Numbered from the stretch's first letter, positions 19,009 through 28,584 are shown. The stretch is 64,000 nt of DNA from Massilia rhizosphaerae (GCF_016093545.1 NZ_JADKYX010000019.1:1-64000); one strand, 5' to 3'. The notes: generated by a model from the letters alone, not told the origin. Translations and numbers: made by a program.

Positions 19009-21231
19009 TCAATGGCCGCCCTGCTCCCCGTGCTTGTGGCCGTGCTCCGCTGGCGGCGCCGGATGCGGCGGCACGTGCGGGGCCGGCTGCGGATGTGGCG
19101 CCGGCTGCGGGACGTGTCGCGCCGGCTGCGGATGCGGCGCCGATTGCGGATGCGCCTGCGGCGCCGGCGGATGCGCGACCGCCCGCGGCTGCGGCTGCGC
19201 CTGCGACGCCTGTGCGACCACCCGCTGCGGCGCCCGTGCGCGCACGGCCGCTTCATGCGCGACGGCCGCCGGCGGCGGCACCGGACCGCGACCATCATGC
19301 CGCCCCGCGTCGCCGGCCGCAACGCGCGGCGGCGCATGGCCGGCGGCACCTTCCACCGGGCGCGGCGCGGCCGGATGCGGCGTCATCGGCGCCCCAGGCC
19401 GGCCCGGCAACGCAGCCGGACCAGGCGGCCGACGGCCCGGCTCTGCGGCCGTCGCGCCGGCAGCGGAGCCGCCATGCGCGGCCAGTTGCCGGCCCGGCGA
19501 CGGCACCGGCCCGGCGAGCGGTCGCGGCACGGGCGCGCCGTCCGGATGGCTCGCCCGCAACGCGCGCCGTTCCGCCATCGCACCCGGCGGCTGCGCGGCC
19601 AGCGGCAGCGCGCCATGGACGGCATGCGCTGGCGGCGGCGGCATGCCCGGACGTCCGCCCTGGACGACCTGGCGCCCGCCGGCCCCCGCACCGGGCACGG
19701 GTCCGTGCGCGGGCTGCGGCATCACGGGTTTGCCGAGAGCCGGCCGCAGCACCCGCAGCGGCGGTACCGGCGCGTGGGCGGCCAGTCGCGCGCCGGGCCG
19801 CGCGGGCGCGGGCACGCCATGCGCATGCGCGCCCGCGCCCGCATGGACGAACGCAGCAGGCGGCAACGCGCGCGTCACCGCCACGCGCTGCATGACGGGC
19901 GCGGGCGGCAGGCGGCGTGCGGGCGGCGTGCCGACGCGGCTTTGCGGCAGGGCCCTGGCCTGCGGCGCGGCCAGCACGGGCGCCGCACGGGCCACGCCGG
20001 GCGGCAGCAGGAGCGCGGCACGGCGCGTCGGCGCGGCCCGGGCAAACTGCTGCGCGGGCATCGCCACCATCGCGCCCGGCACGTTGCGGTTCGCGTAGCG
20101 GATGTTGGTCACGTTGTTGACGATGTTGACGACGTGCGTCTGGCGGATGACCGTGTTCGTCACGTTGACGTTCGTGATGTACGTCGGGCTCGCGTGATAC
20201 GGCGGCCGGTACGGCTCGTGCGGCGCGAGCGGGAACCAGCCGACGCCGGGATCCGACCGTCCGCCGAAGGTCAGCACCGCGCCCACGAACGCGACGAGCG
20301 CCGGCGCGTACACGGGCTGCGCCTGCACGGGCGCCGGCACCCAGGCCCACGTATCCGGCGTGCGCACCCAGCGTCCGTAGTGCGACACGGCATAGCCGTA
20401 CGGCGCGTCGTCGATCCAGGTCCAGCCCCATGGGTCGACCCACGCCCAGTGGCCGTCGTGGTAAGGCGCCCAGTCGCGCGGCGCGCGGTCGGGCACCCAC
20501 ACGGTGCCGTAGTCGGGCATGGTGCGCCAGGTACCGTAGTCGTCGAGGTCTTCCGCGCCGACGACGCCCTCCGGCACGTAGCGGCGCGCGACGGCGCGTT
20601 CGTAGCGCCGGTCGCGTCCCAGCGCCCAGCGGTCGAAATCGTCCGGGGGCGCCGGCTGCAGCAAAAGGTAATTGTTCAAGTCCTGGCCGCCGAACCGGTA
20701 AGCCTGGCCCGGCGCGAGGGCGAGCGACGTGCCGTCGCCGTAGACGTCGCCGGCGCCGCGCAGGACCGTGACGTCCGTCGTGCTGCCGTCCGGCGCGACG
20801 GACAAGCGGTAGTCGCCCGGCCGGCGCGCGACGAAGGCGAGGTTCGGCGTGTCCACTTCCACCGTCTCGCCGTCCGCGAGGCCGCGCACGTGCAGGTCGA
20901 TGCGGCCCTGCGACACTTGCAGCTGGGTCGTGCGCGCGTCGGCCGCCAGCACGGTCAGCAAGGTGCCGGCGTCCATGCGCGCGATGGCGGATCCGAACTG
21001 GGCCTCGTCGCGCGCGCCGGCGTCGGTCCACAGGCGGTCGCCCGCGACGAGCGGACGGTTGAGCGGCGCCTGGGCCCAGTCGGCGCTGCCTTCCGGCGCA
21101 AAGCTGACGGGGCCGGACAGGTAGGCGATGCGGCCCACGCGCGCGGGCGGGTCCTGCGCGCGTGCCGGTGCGCAGGCGCAGGCCAGCGCCAGGCCGAGAC
21201 CGGCCGGCCAGGTGAACGTACGTGCGGTCAT
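19009..21231 (-). CDS. FecR-domain / DUF6600 secreted protein with Pro/His-rich tail
   Basis: A 740-residue exported protein. After a signal peptide of about 25 residues (LACACAPARAQ) comes a FecR-type domain (GRIAYLSGPVSFAPEGS; DAGARDEAQFGSAIARMDAG; GRIDLHVRGLADGETVEV). Next is a Trp/Tyr-rich DUF6600 region (GTVWVPDRAPRDWAPYHDGH; DPWGWTWIDDAPYGYAVSHY) and an Asn/Val repeat. The last 350 or so residues are low-complexity Ala/Pro/His/Gly sequence ending in HPQP-type repeats and a His-rich C-terminus. Family members are envelope proteins of unknown function; there is no FecI sigma or FecA receptor beside it. The His-rich tail could bind metal (speculative). Long ORFs on the other strand result from the biased composition. 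Confidence 0.82.
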   Translation of the reverse strand: MTARTFTWPAGLGLALACACAPARAQDPPARVGRIAYLSGPVSFAPEGSADWAQAPLNRPLVAGDRLWTDAGARDEAQFGSAIARMDAGTLLTVLAADARTTQLQVSQGRIDLHVRGLADGETVEVDTPNLAFVARRPGDYRLSVAPDGSTTDVTVLRGAGDVYGDGTSLALAPGQAYRFGGQDLNNYLLLQPAPPDDFDRWALGRDRRYERAVARRYVPEGVVGAEDLDDYGTWRTMPDYGTVWVPDRAPRDWAPYHDGHWAWVDPWGWTWIDDAPYGYAVSHYGRWVRTPDTWAWVPAPVQAQPVYAPALVAFVGAVLTFGGRSDPGVGWFPLAPHEPYRPPYHASPTYITNVNVTNTVIRQTHVVNIVNNVTNIRYANRNVPGAMVAMPAQQFARAAPTRRAALLLPPGVARAAPVLAAPQARALPQSRVGTPPARRLPPAPVMQRVAVTRALPPAAFVHAGAGAHAHGVPAPARPGARLAAHAPVPPLRVLRPALGKPVMPQPAHGPVPGAGAGGRQVVQGGRPGMPPPPAHAVHGALPLAAQPPGAMAERRALRASHPDGAPVPRPLAGPVPSPGRQLAAHGGSAAGATAAEPGRRPPGPAALPGRPGAPMTPHPAAPRPVEGAAGHAPPRVAAGDAGRHDGRGPVPPPAAVAHEAAVRARAPQRVVAQASQAQPQPRAVAHPPAPQAHPQSAPHPQPARHVPQPAPHPQPAPHVPPHPAPPAEHGHKHGEQGGH

Positions 21232-21322
21232 GATCGTCTATCGAGCAGAGAATGATGCCCGATCATAGTCCCGGCGCCCCGCGCGCACGGTTGCGTGTCA
21301 CACCGTGTTACAGATTTGCATC

Positions 21323-22204
21323 TCAGTGCGCGAGCGCCGGATAGGTGAACGCGACGAAGTGGACGGCGTTCAGCGCGAAGTGCGTGAGGATCGCGCCCTC
21401 GATCCGCCCGGAGCGCAGGTAGGCGAACGCATTGCCGAGGCCCGCCAGGGTGGCGAACATCACCAGCGTGGGGCCGCCGCCCCAGTGCGCAAGGCCGAAC
21501 AGCACGGTCGACACGATCACCGCGACGGCCGTGCCGTAACGCCGGCCCGCCATGCCGCGCGCCATCCCGCCGAGCAGGAAGCCGCGGAAGAACGCCTCCT
21601 CCGTCACGCAGGTGATGAGCAGATTATTGACGAGGAACCAGGGCGTCAGCGCCGTCCACTTGACGTCGGGCCGCACGACGCCGAGCGCCATGCCGGCGCC
21701 CAGCACGACGACGAGCGTCGCCGCCAGCACGGGCGCGGTGCGGCGCAGCATGGGCAGCCAGTCGGCGCGCGCGCGGATCGGCGCGCAGAACACGGCCATC
21801 AGCACGATGCCGGCGACGGCCTTGTCGAAGTTCGCGTACAAGGTGAACGGGATCGCGCCGGCCGACACCTGCACATGCTCCGCCAGCATCGGATTATGAA
21901 ACCCGGGCACCTTGTGCAGCGCCAGCAGCAAGGCGGCGACGCCCGTCAGAACGAGCAGCGGGATGCGCAGCCACGCCCGTTCGCTGGCGGCGGCGCCGAA
22001 CGCCAGCGCGAGATAGACGAAGACGGCGGCCAGGCCGCGCGCATCGAGCACGCCGGCTGCCTTGCCGAGGACGCAGGCGAGCAGCAGGCCCGCCAGCCAC
22101 GCCCAGTCGCGGTTGCCGCGCACGGCCGGCGCCGGGCACCACAGCAGCAGGACGGAAAGCGCCAGTGCGCCGAACGCCGGGATCGCGTGCGGATCGAGCA
22201 GCAT
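21323..22204 (-). CDS. CPBP family intramembrane metalloprotease
   Basis: A 293-residue membrane protein with about eight hydrophobic segments. The active-site motifs of CPBP (Abi/CAAX) proteases are present: EEAFFRGFLLGG (EExxxR), FGLAHWGGG with the conserved His, and HFALNAVHF (NxxxH). The substrate is unknown. The start (22204) lies only 2 nt after the stop of the DUF3422 gene, so the two are surely cotranscribed and probably translationally coupled. A large frame in the same direction continues upstream through DUF3422 but belongs to a different reading frame, so it does not indicate a fusion. Confidence 0.85.
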   Translation of the reverse strand: MLLDPHAIPAFGALALSVLLLWCPAPAVRGNRDWAWLAGLLLACVLGKAAGVLDARGLAAVFVYLALAFGAAASERAWLRIPLLVLTGVAALLLALHKVPGFHNPMLAEHVQVSAGAIPFTLYANFDKAVAGIVLMAVFCAPIRARADWLPMLRRTAPVLAATLVVVLGAGMALGVVRPDVKWTALTPWFLVNNLLITCVTEEAFFRGFLLGGMARGMAGRRYGTAVAVIVSTVLFGLAHWGGGPTLVMFATLAGLGNAFAYLRSGRIEGAILTHFALNAVHFVAFTYPALAH

Positions 22205-22206
22205 GG

Positions 22207-23532
22207 TCAATGCCCGCGCTTGTGCATCTGCTTGTGCATGCGGCGCAGCCCGAGCCACACGACGCCCGCCACCACGGGCACGAGCACGCCCGTGAACATG
22301 TCCGGGTTGAGCGGGACGCCGATGCTTTTCAGGCCCTTGCCGGCATACCCGAGCAGGCCCACGACGTAGTACGAGATCGCCGCCACCGACAGGCCCTCGA
22401 CGGCCTGCTGCAGGCGCAGCTGCTGCGCGGCGCGGCGGTCCATCGACTGCAGGATCTGGCGGTTCTGGGTTTCCTGGACGATGGACACGCGCGTGCGCAG
22501 CAGGTCGTTGACGTTGGCGATGCGGCGCGCCAGCGCGTCCTGGCGGGCGGCCGTCGCGTCGCACGTGTTCATCGCGGGCGTGAGGCGGCGGTCCATGAAT
22601 TCCTCGACGGTCGGCACGCCTTCGATCCGGGCCTCGCGCAATTCCTCGATGCGCGCCTTGACGAGCCGGTAATACGCCTTCGACGCCGAGAAGCGGTAGC
22701 CGTTGTCGAGCGAGAGCTTTTCCAGGCGCGCGGCCAGCCGCGTGATCTGCTCCAGCAGGTCCTGGTCGCCGGCCACCGCCTCGCCGGCGACCATGCGCTC
22801 GGCCAGCAGGGCCAGTTCGGCCTCGATGTCGTCCAGCGCGGCGGACACCGCGCGCGCGGCCGGCAATCCGAGCAGCGCCATCATGCGATAGGTCTCGATC
22901 TCCAGCACGCGCTGCGCCAGGCGGCCGGCCTGCTGCGCACGCATGTCGACGTCGCGCACCACGAAGCGCGAAAAGCCGTCCGACTGGATCGCGAAATCCG
23001 TCCACACCTCGCCGCCCTGCATGACGCGCGAGCCGACCAGGTGGTTGCCCGTGAAGCTCGCCTGCAGCGCGGCCGGATCGGCGGCGCCGCGTTCGAGCAG
23101 CACGTGGGCGGCGGACATCAGGCGGCCGTGCAGGCCGACGATCCACGCCTGCGGCAGGTGCGCGAGCGGCATGCGCGCGAAGGCTTCGTCCGGCGCCTGC
23201 CCGTGCGGGATCTTCTCCGTGAACGTGTAGGTGGCGAACTCCGTATGGCACTCCCACTTGAGGCGGAAGCGGCCGAAGTCGTGGTAGAAGTGATTGGCCG
23301 TCACGTTCGGCGCGGCCACGCCGAAATGCGCGCACAGCGCGGCCAGCAGCGCATGCTGGTTGGGGCCGTGCGTGCTGCGCGAGCCGGACTCGCTGGCGCG
23401 GTACACGGCGAGATGGGTGATGGCTTCGGGCGCTTCCAGCCGGAGGAAGGGACGCGAATGGATTTCGGCGGCGAGCGGAATGCGCTGGGCATGGCTCAGG
23501 CTCGGATAGGCGGTCGTCATGGTTCGGTTCAT
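22207..23532 (-). CDS. DUF3422 family membrane-anchored protein
   Basis: A 441-residue protein beginning MNRTMTTAYPS, with the family's N-terminal region (AAEIHSRPFLRLEAPEAITH; FRLKWECHTEFATYTF), a helical middle and two C-terminal hydrophobic segments (ISYYVVGLLGYAGKGL; VLVPVVAGVVWLGLRRM). It is an uncharacterised family common in beta- and alphaproteobacteria, resembling an egg-beater of helices on a membrane anchor. Starts at 23532 or 23520 are both possible; a longer frame to 23652 crosses AT-richer non-coding sequence. It is divergent from the GntR gene, and the pair of GntR operators lies about 125 bp upstream of its start. Confidence 0.85.
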   Translation of the reverse strand: MNRTMTTAYPSLSHAQRIPLAAEIHSRPFLRLEAPEAITHLAVYRASESGSRSTHGPNQHALLAALCAHFGVAAPNVTANHFYHDFGRFRLKWECHTEFATYTFTEKIPHGQAPDEAFARMPLAHLPQAWIVGLHGRLMSAAHVLLERGAADPAALQASFTGNHLVGSRVMQGGEVWTDFAIQSDGFSRFVVRDVDMRAQQAGRLAQRVLEIETYRMMALLGLPAARAVSAALDDIEAELALLAERMVAGEAVAGDQDLLEQITRLAARLEKLSLDNGYRFSASKAYYRLVKARIEELREARIEGVPTVEEFMDRRLTPAMNTCDATAARQDALARRIANVNDLLRTRVSIVQETQNRQILQSMDRRAAQQLRLQQAVEGLSVAAISYYVVGLLGYAGKGLKSIGVPLNPDMFTGVLVPVVAGVVWLGLRRMHKQMHKRGH

Positions 23533-23654
23533 CGGCTGTCGGGTGGTGCCGAGCGCTTGATCGGCTTGGCAATATTTCCATTGTACATGTGTATGCACAA
23601 TGACGGCCAACCGGGGCCGCCCGTTCGCTTTGCGATCAGCCCACATGAACACTT

Positions 23655-23695
23655 TGGTCCGACCACTTGCAACATTATCCGGACCAAACTAAGAT
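23655..23695 (+). promoter_or_regulatory. GntR gene promoter with paired FadR-type operators
   Basis: TTGCAA (23667-23672), a 17-bp spacer and TAAGAT (23690-23695) form the promoter. A perfect-type operator TGGTCCGACCA is at 23655-23665 and a degenerate one, TATCCGGACCA, at 23676-23686, centres 21 bp apart. TGGTNNNACCA is the known FadR-subfamily recognition pattern. The second operator begins 4 nt after the -35, exactly as in the promoters at 35255 and 38059, so autorepression is likely. Confidence 0.75.
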
Positions 23696-23738
23696 GCGAC
23701 CTTGGCAATCGCCTCCACATTTTCCTGGACTGCACACA

Positions 23739-24437
23739 ATGAGAAAAATGCCCGCGCCAACCGATGCGATTGCGGCCGAACCGCGACTGTATCGCGTGGT
23801 GTCGAGCCGGATCGAAGCGCTGATCCGGGAAGAAAACATCAAGCCCGGCGAACGCCTGCCGGCGGAGCGCGACCTCGCGACGAAGCTCGGGGTGTCGCGC
23901 ACGTCGCTGCGCGAGGCGCTGATCGCGCTCGAACTGGGCGGGATCGTCGAAGTGCGCGGCGGGTCGGGCGTCTACGTCAGCGAACAGGCGCCACCGAAAG
24001 CGGCGCGGCCGGCGGCCGGTCCCGGCCCGTTCGAGGTGCTGGCGGCGCGCCGCATGATCGAGGTCGAAGTCGCGGCGCTGGCCGCGAAGAACGCGACGCC
24101 GGCCGCCGTGGACGCGATCCTCGTCGCCGTCGAACAGATGGAGCAGAACCAGGACAACCTGGGGGAAAACGAATCGGCCGACCGCAACTTCCACCTCGCG
24201 ATCGCGCGCGCGGCCGGCAACAGCGCCCTCGTCGGCGTGACGGAATACCTGTGGAACCAGCGCGGCAGCCTGTGGCACAAGCTGACGGAGCACTTCCAGA
24301 CCGAGGAACTGCGCCAGCAGACCCTCCTCGACCACCGCGCCATCCTGGCCGCCATCGCCTCGCACGACGTGGCCGGCGCGCGCCAGGCGATGCGCGCCCA
24401 CCTGGACCGCGTCACGCGCACGTTCTCGCGCGGCTGA
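23739..24437 (+). CDS. FadR-subfamily GntR regulator, probable pectin/uronate repressor
   Basis: A 232-residue regulator. The N-terminal winged helix is clear (IKPGERLPAERDLATKLGVS, TSLREALIALELGGIVEVRG, GSGVYVSE), followed by the all-helical FCD ligand domain with metal-binding positions (ESADRNFHLAIARAAGN; LLDHRAILAAIASHD). Relatives such as UxuR/ExuR, LldR and PdhR respond to organic acids or uronates. Its own promoter and those of the GH105 and pectin TonB receptor genes carry paired TGGTCCGACCA-like sites, so it probably represses the pectin genes until a uronate-derived inducer appears (inference). The start at 23739 leaves about a 35-nt leader after the promoter; 23748 is an alternative. 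Confidence 0.85.
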   Translation: MRKMPAPTDAIAAEPRLYRVVSSRIEALIREENIKPGERLPAERDLATKLGVSRTSLREALIALELGGIVEVRGGSGVYVSEQAPPKAARPAAGPGPFEVLAARRMIEVEVAALAAKNATPAAVDAILVAVEQMEQNQDNLGENESADRNFHLAIARAAGNSALVGVTEYLWNQRGSLWHKLTEHFQTEELRQQTLLDHRAILAAIASHDVAGARQAMRAHLDRVTRTFSRG

Positions 24438-24464
24438 TCCGGCGCGCGGCGCGCCCGCCGCCGT

Positions 24465-27400
24465 TCACGAGCGGCGCGGCCTCCCATACGCCGCCTTCCT
24501 GCCCACGCGCAGCGTGACGACGGTGCCCGCCGCACCGCTCTCGATCCGCAACGTTCCCTTGACGATCCGGGCGCGCTCGCGCATGCCGGTCAAGCCCCAG
24601 TGCCCGTCGCGGCCGCCCTTGGCCAGCACCGCCGCCGCGATGCCCCGGCCGTCGTCGCTCACGCGCAGGGCGAACGCCGCGGCCGTGTAGTGCAGCTCGA
24701 CCCCGACCCGGGTGCCGCCGCCGTGGCACAAGGCATTGCTCACCGCTTCGTGGACGATGTGGAACACCTCGTCGGCGACGACGCACAGCAGGCTGGCGCC
24801 GTCCGGATTGACGATGTCCAGATCGATCGTTTTCCCGAAGCGCAGGCGGAACGAGTCGAGCATCGCGGCCACGCGCGCGTCCAGGGCGACGCTGCCGTCC
24901 GCGCCGGGGCGCAGGTCGATGATCTGGTGGCGGCCCTCCGTCATCACCTCGTGCGCCTGCGCCAGCGTCAGGTCCAGCAGGCGCCGGTCCTCGTGCTGCG
25001 CGGGCAGGTCGTCGATGATCTGCTCGAAACGCCAGACGAGGGCCTGGACGCTTTGCAGGAACGTGTCGTGCAAGGCGCGCGCGATGCGCTGGCGCTCGCG
25101 CAGCAGCAAATGCAGGCGGCCCGTCACTTCGCGCAGGCGCCAGCGGTAGAGCAGCACGGCGGCGCCGGCCAGGCCCAGGCCGCACAGCAGCAGGAACCAC
25201 CAGGTCTGCGTGAAATAAGGGCGGATCTCGACGTCGATCCGGGCCGTGTCGCGGCTCCAGGCGCCACCCTGCAGCGCCGCCTGCAGCGCGAACGTGTACT
25301 TGCCCGGCTTGAGGTTCGCATACGACGCGTAGCGCATGGCCGACGGCCCTTGCCAATCCCGTTCGAGGCCTTCGAGCCGGTAGCGGAACACGGTCCGTTC
25401 CGGGATCGTGTAGCTGAGCGCCGTGAATTCCACGCCCACGTGGTCCGTCCCCGGCGCCAGGCTGACCGCTTCCTGCGGACCGAAGCGCCGGCCGCCCGCG
25501 ATCACGGCGCGGATGACGGGCGGCGGCGCCGCGGTCGCGGGATGGTCGTGGCGCGGGTCGTAGTAGGCGATGCCGCTGCTCGCCGCGAACCACATGCGGC
25601 CGTCGGGCGCGCCGGCGGCCGTCGCCTCGATGCCGATCTGGGCGCCGTTCGGAAAGCCGTCCAGCCGGTCGAGCAATTCGTAGCGCAGCAGGACGCCGGG
25701 CGCGCGCAGCGCCGCGTCCCAGTCGGCGGCCCGCACGTGCAGGACGCCCCGGTGCGTGTTGAACCAGCGGTCACCGCCGGGCGCGATCACGAGGCCGTTG
25801 ATGCCCGTGAGGACGTCCGGGTCGGCGGCGCGCACGTCGCGAAAACGCCCGCCGGCCAGCACCTGCAGCCCGCCGTCGCCGGCAATGAGGACGTCGCGCT
25901 GCACGTCGATGAACGTCGCCACGCGCACGTCCACGCCGTCCGCGGCGCCGTACTTGCGCACGCCCGCCGGCCCCACCCTGACAACCGTGTTGTTGGCATA
26001 CCCGAGCCACACATTGCCGTGGCCGTCCGCCGCGTCGCCGGCCCGGAGCACCGGCGTGCCGTAGTCGGCGGGCTTGCTCCAGGCGCCGCCGGCATAGCGC
26101 CACAGCCCGTGCCGGGTCCAGCCCACCCAGAACGCGTCCGCGCTTTCCTGGAACAACCGCCGGACCGGATCCGTCGGCGCCGGCGCGGGCACCGGATACG
26201 GGATCGCGCGTTCGCCGCCCCGCGCGCGCACGACCAGGCCGCGCGGCGTCGCCAGCACGACGGTGTCGTCGACGCCGGGGCGGACCAGGGATGCGTCGCC
26301 GTGCGCCGGCGCGGGCCGCAGCACCGGGCCGTCGACGGAAAAATATCGGGGCGGCTGGCCCGCGACGGCCGTGATGGTGCCGCCGGCGTCGCGCGCGAGC
26401 GCGGCGCGGTACGACGGCCCGGCATAGTCGACCGTGCGCAGGCGGTTGTGCCGGAACCGTTCCAGGCCATTGCTGGTCGCGACCCAGATATTGCCGTCGC
26501 GGTCCTCGAGGATCCCGACGACGCGCTGGTCGCCCGGGCGCGAGCCGATGCAATTGCGGCTGGAGCGCAGCGGTGCGGTCGAAAACGCACGGTACCCCGG
26601 CAGGCTGGCGCGCGGCACCATGCAGATCGCATTGTCGTCCGGCGCCAGCCACAGGTTGCCGTCGCGGTCGAAGTACTTGCGGATCGTCATCGCCGGCGGC
26701 GTGTTCACGGCGTGGTCCGGCTCGAGCGCGCCCGGGGCTACGTCGACGGGCGTCATCGCGCCGTCCGTGCCGATCCACAGCCGGCCAGCGGCATCGAACA
26801 CGAAGTCCGCGCTCATTTCCTCGCTGCGCACGCCGGTGCGGCGGAAGGTGCGCGTGGCCCGGTCGAGCACGTGCACGTCGGCGCCGTCGCTGACGAACAG
26901 CCGGCCGTAGCGGTCGAGCGTCAGGTTGTCGGTGCGGGTGCCGGGATAATGCCAGGCGGCGCCGACGCGCTCCCACCTGCCGCCGTCCAGGTGCATCAGG
27001 CCGTCGACGGCGCCGATCCAATAGGTGCCGTCGACGTCGCCCAGCACCGTGAACGTGTTCGAGAACGGCTGGTCCCGCACCGACGTCATGTGCATCAGGT
27101 GGCCGTTGCGCAGGATGGAAAAACCGCCCGTCAAGTAGGCGATCAACAGGTCGCCGTTCGGCGCGGCGGCCAGCGTGGAGATCGCGTTATAAGTGAGCGA
27201 CTCGCCCGGGAACGGCACGAAGCGCTCGAATGCGGTGCCGTCGAAGCGGTACAGCCCGCGATACGTGCCGAGCCACAGCCAGCCGTCGCGCGTCTGCGCG
27301 ATCGACAGGATGGTGGACGGGGCGCCTTCCTTCGGTCCCCAGACGTCGTGATGAAATTCGCCGATGCGGAAATCGCCATCCAGCGCGCGGGCGCCCGGCA

Positions 27401-27497
27401 CCAGGGCCGCGAACAGGATGACCAGGACCGCAACGGCGCGCAGCTGTCGATAAATACGCAATGGTTCGTCGTTCCGTACGGTGGCCGGCCGATGCAC
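24465..27497 (-). CDS. orphan two-component sensor histidine kinase with propeller input domain
   Basis: A 1010-residue sensor. A signal/anchor segment (VAVLVILFAALVPGARA) precedes a periplasmic two-propeller region made of Reg_prop-type repeats (DGWLWLGTYRGLYRFDG; DGNIWVATSNGLERF). A Y_Y_Y domain follows (FRYRLEGLERDWQ; YANLKPGKYTF), then a transmembrane helix near residue 785 and a HisKA_3 dimerisation domain with the phospho-acceptor His in IARALHDTFLQSVQ. The HATPase_c domain closes it (HEAVSNALCHGGG; VSDDGRGI; GLTGMRERA). Such sensors typically detect oligosaccharides or their products. The expected NarL-type response regulator is not adjacent, so the partner lies elsewhere. It is convergent with the GntR gene, 27 bp apart. 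Confidence 0.9.
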   Translation of the reverse strand: MHRPATVRNDEPLRIYRQLRAVAVLVILFAALVPGARALDGDFRIGEFHHDVWGPKEGAPSTILSIAQTRDGWLWLGTYRGLYRFDGTAFERFVPFPGESLTYNAISTLAAAPNGDLLIAYLTGGFSILRNGHLMHMTSVRDQPFSNTFTVLGDVDGTYWIGAVDGLMHLDGGRWERVGAAWHYPGTRTDNLTLDRYGRLFVSDGADVHVLDRATRTFRRTGVRSEEMSADFVFDAAGRLWIGTDGAMTPVDVAPGALEPDHAVNTPPAMTIRKYFDRDGNLWLAPDDNAICMVPRASLPGYRAFSTAPLRSSRNCIGSRPGDQRVVGILEDRDGNIWVATSNGLERFRHNRLRTVDYAGPSYRAALARDAGGTITAVAGQPPRYFSVDGPVLRPAPAHGDASLVRPGVDDTVVLATPRGLVVRARGGERAIPYPVPAPAPTDPVRRLFQESADAFWVGWTRHGLWRYAGGAWSKPADYGTPVLRAGDAADGHGNVWLGYANNTVVRVGPAGVRKYGAADGVDVRVATFIDVQRDVLIAGDGGLQVLAGGRFRDVRAADPDVLTGINGLVIAPGGDRWFNTHRGVLHVRAADWDAALRAPGVLLRYELLDRLDGFPNGAQIGIEATAAGAPDGRMWFAASSGIAYYDPRHDHPATAAPPPVIRAVIAGGRRFGPQEAVSLAPGTDHVGVEFTALSYTIPERTVFRYRLEGLERDWQGPSAMRYASYANLKPGKYTFALQAALQGGAWSRDTARIDVEIRPYFTQTWWFLLLCGLGLAGAAVLLYRWRLREVTGRLHLLLRERQRIARALHDTFLQSVQALVWRFEQIIDDLPAQHEDRRLLDLTLAQAHEVMTEGRHQIIDLRPGADGSVALDARVAAMLDSFRLRFGKTIDLDIVNPDGASLLCVVADEVFHIVHEAVSNALCHGGGTRVGVELHYTAAAFALRVSDDGRGIAAAVLAKGGRDGHWGLTGMRERARIVKGTLRIESGAAGTVVTLRVGRKAAYGRPRRS

Positions 27498-27643
27498 GGG
27501 TGTCGGCGGCCACCGCGGATTCTAGCAGAGCGGACGGGGCAACGCCGGTATGCCGTTTTCCCGGCCGCACGCAGCCGAAATCGACAAGACCGGCCGGCGC
27601 CGGCCCGGTTAGTCTTGCACCGTCAACGCCACCGGACTCCGAC

Positions 27644-28582
27644 ATGAAAAAGATTGCGATCATCGATTCCCACACGGGCGGCGAGCCCACGCGGCTCATC
27701 GTGGACGGCGGCCCGGACCTGGGCAACGGCCCGTTGTCCGAGCGCCTCGCGCGCATGCGCGACAGGTTCGACCACGTCCGCACGGGCACCGTGTGCGAAC
27801 CGCGCGGCTCGGACGTCCTCGTGGGCGCGCTGCTGTGCGAACCGCATGCCGCGGATTGCGTCGCGGGCGTCATCTTCTTCAACAACGTCGGCTATCTCGG
27901 CATGTGCGGGCACGGCACCATTGGCCTGGTCGTGTCGCTCGCCTACATGGGACGCATCACGGCCGGACGACACCGCATCGACACGCCCGTGGGGGTCGTG
28001 ACGGCCGACCTCCACCCGGACGGTTCGGTGAGCCTCGAGAACGTCGCGGCCCACCGGGCGCGCAAAGGCGTCCGCGTCGAGGTCGAAGGCCACGGCACCG
28101 TGCGGGGCGACGTCGCGTGGGGCGGCAACTGGTTCTTCCTCGTCGAGGACCATCCGTTCGACGTCGAGCCCTCCAATATTCTCGCGCTGACGGCGTATGC
28201 GGAAAGCATCATGGCGGCGCTGCGCGAACAGGGCGTCACCGGGACGGACGGCGCCGTCATCGACCACGTCGAACTGTTCGCGGCGTCGGCGACGGCGGAC
28301 AGCCGCAACTTCGTGCTGTGCCCGGGCAAGGCGTACGACCGCTCGCCCTGCGGCACGGGCACCAGCGCGAAACTGGCCTGCCTCGCGGCGGACGGCAAGC
28401 TGGCGGAAGGCGCCGTCTGGCGTCAGGAAAGCATCATCGGCAGCGTGTTCGAAGGCAGCTACCGGCGCAGCGGCGACGCGATCGTGCCGACGATCCGCGG
28501 CATGGCCTGGGTCGGCGCCGAAGCGACGCTGCTGTTCGACGACACCGATCCCTTCGCCCGGGGCATCCCGACCGGGGGCTAG
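27644..28582 (+). CDS. 4-hydroxyproline 2-epimerase
   Basis: A 312-residue member of the proline racemase family that would convert trans-4-hydroxy-L-proline to cis-4-hydroxy-D-proline. Both catalytic cysteines are present, in MCGHGTIG (about residue 90) and SPCGTGTSA (about residue 236). This separates it from trans-3-hydroxyproline dehydratases, which replace one Cys by Thr. The usual N-terminal IDSHTGGEPTR motif is present. The start at 27644 gives MKKIAIIDSH; the upstream extension is non-coding. The following genes supply the rest of the pathway, with an AraC regulator on the opposite strand between them. It is divergent from the sensor kinase gene. Confidence 0.93.
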   Translation: MKKIAIIDSHTGGEPTRLIVDGGPDLGNGPLSERLARMRDRFDHVRTGTVCEPRGSDVLVGALLCEPHAADCVAGVIFFNNVGYLGMCGHGTIGLVVSLAYMGRITAGRHRIDTPVGVVTADLHPDGSVSLENVAAHRARKGVRVEVEGHGTVRGDVAWGGNWFFLVEDHPFDVEPSNILALTAYAESIMAALREQGVTGTDGAVIDHVELFAASATADSRNFVLCPGKAYDRSPCGTGTSAKLACLAADGKLAEGAVWRQESIIGSVFEGSYRRSGDAIVPTIRGMAWVGAEATLLFDDTDPFARGIPTGG

Positions 28583-28584
28583 CG

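Noticed and set aside
18955..21255. 766-codon plus-strand Arg-rich frame opposite the FecR/DUF6600 gene
   Set aside because: It mirrors the low-complexity Pro/Ala/His tail of the real gene. The minus-strand frame has a signal peptide and recognised domains.
21323..23581. 752-codon frame suggesting a CPBP-DUF3422 fusion
   Set aside because: Only its last 293 codons are CPBP. The upstream part is a wrong-frame reading of the DUF3422 gene, which has its own complete frame ending 2 nt before the CPBP start.
24600..27647. 1015-codon plus-strand frame opposite the histidine kinase
   Set aside because: No motif or signal; the minus strand has complete sensor-kinase domains.
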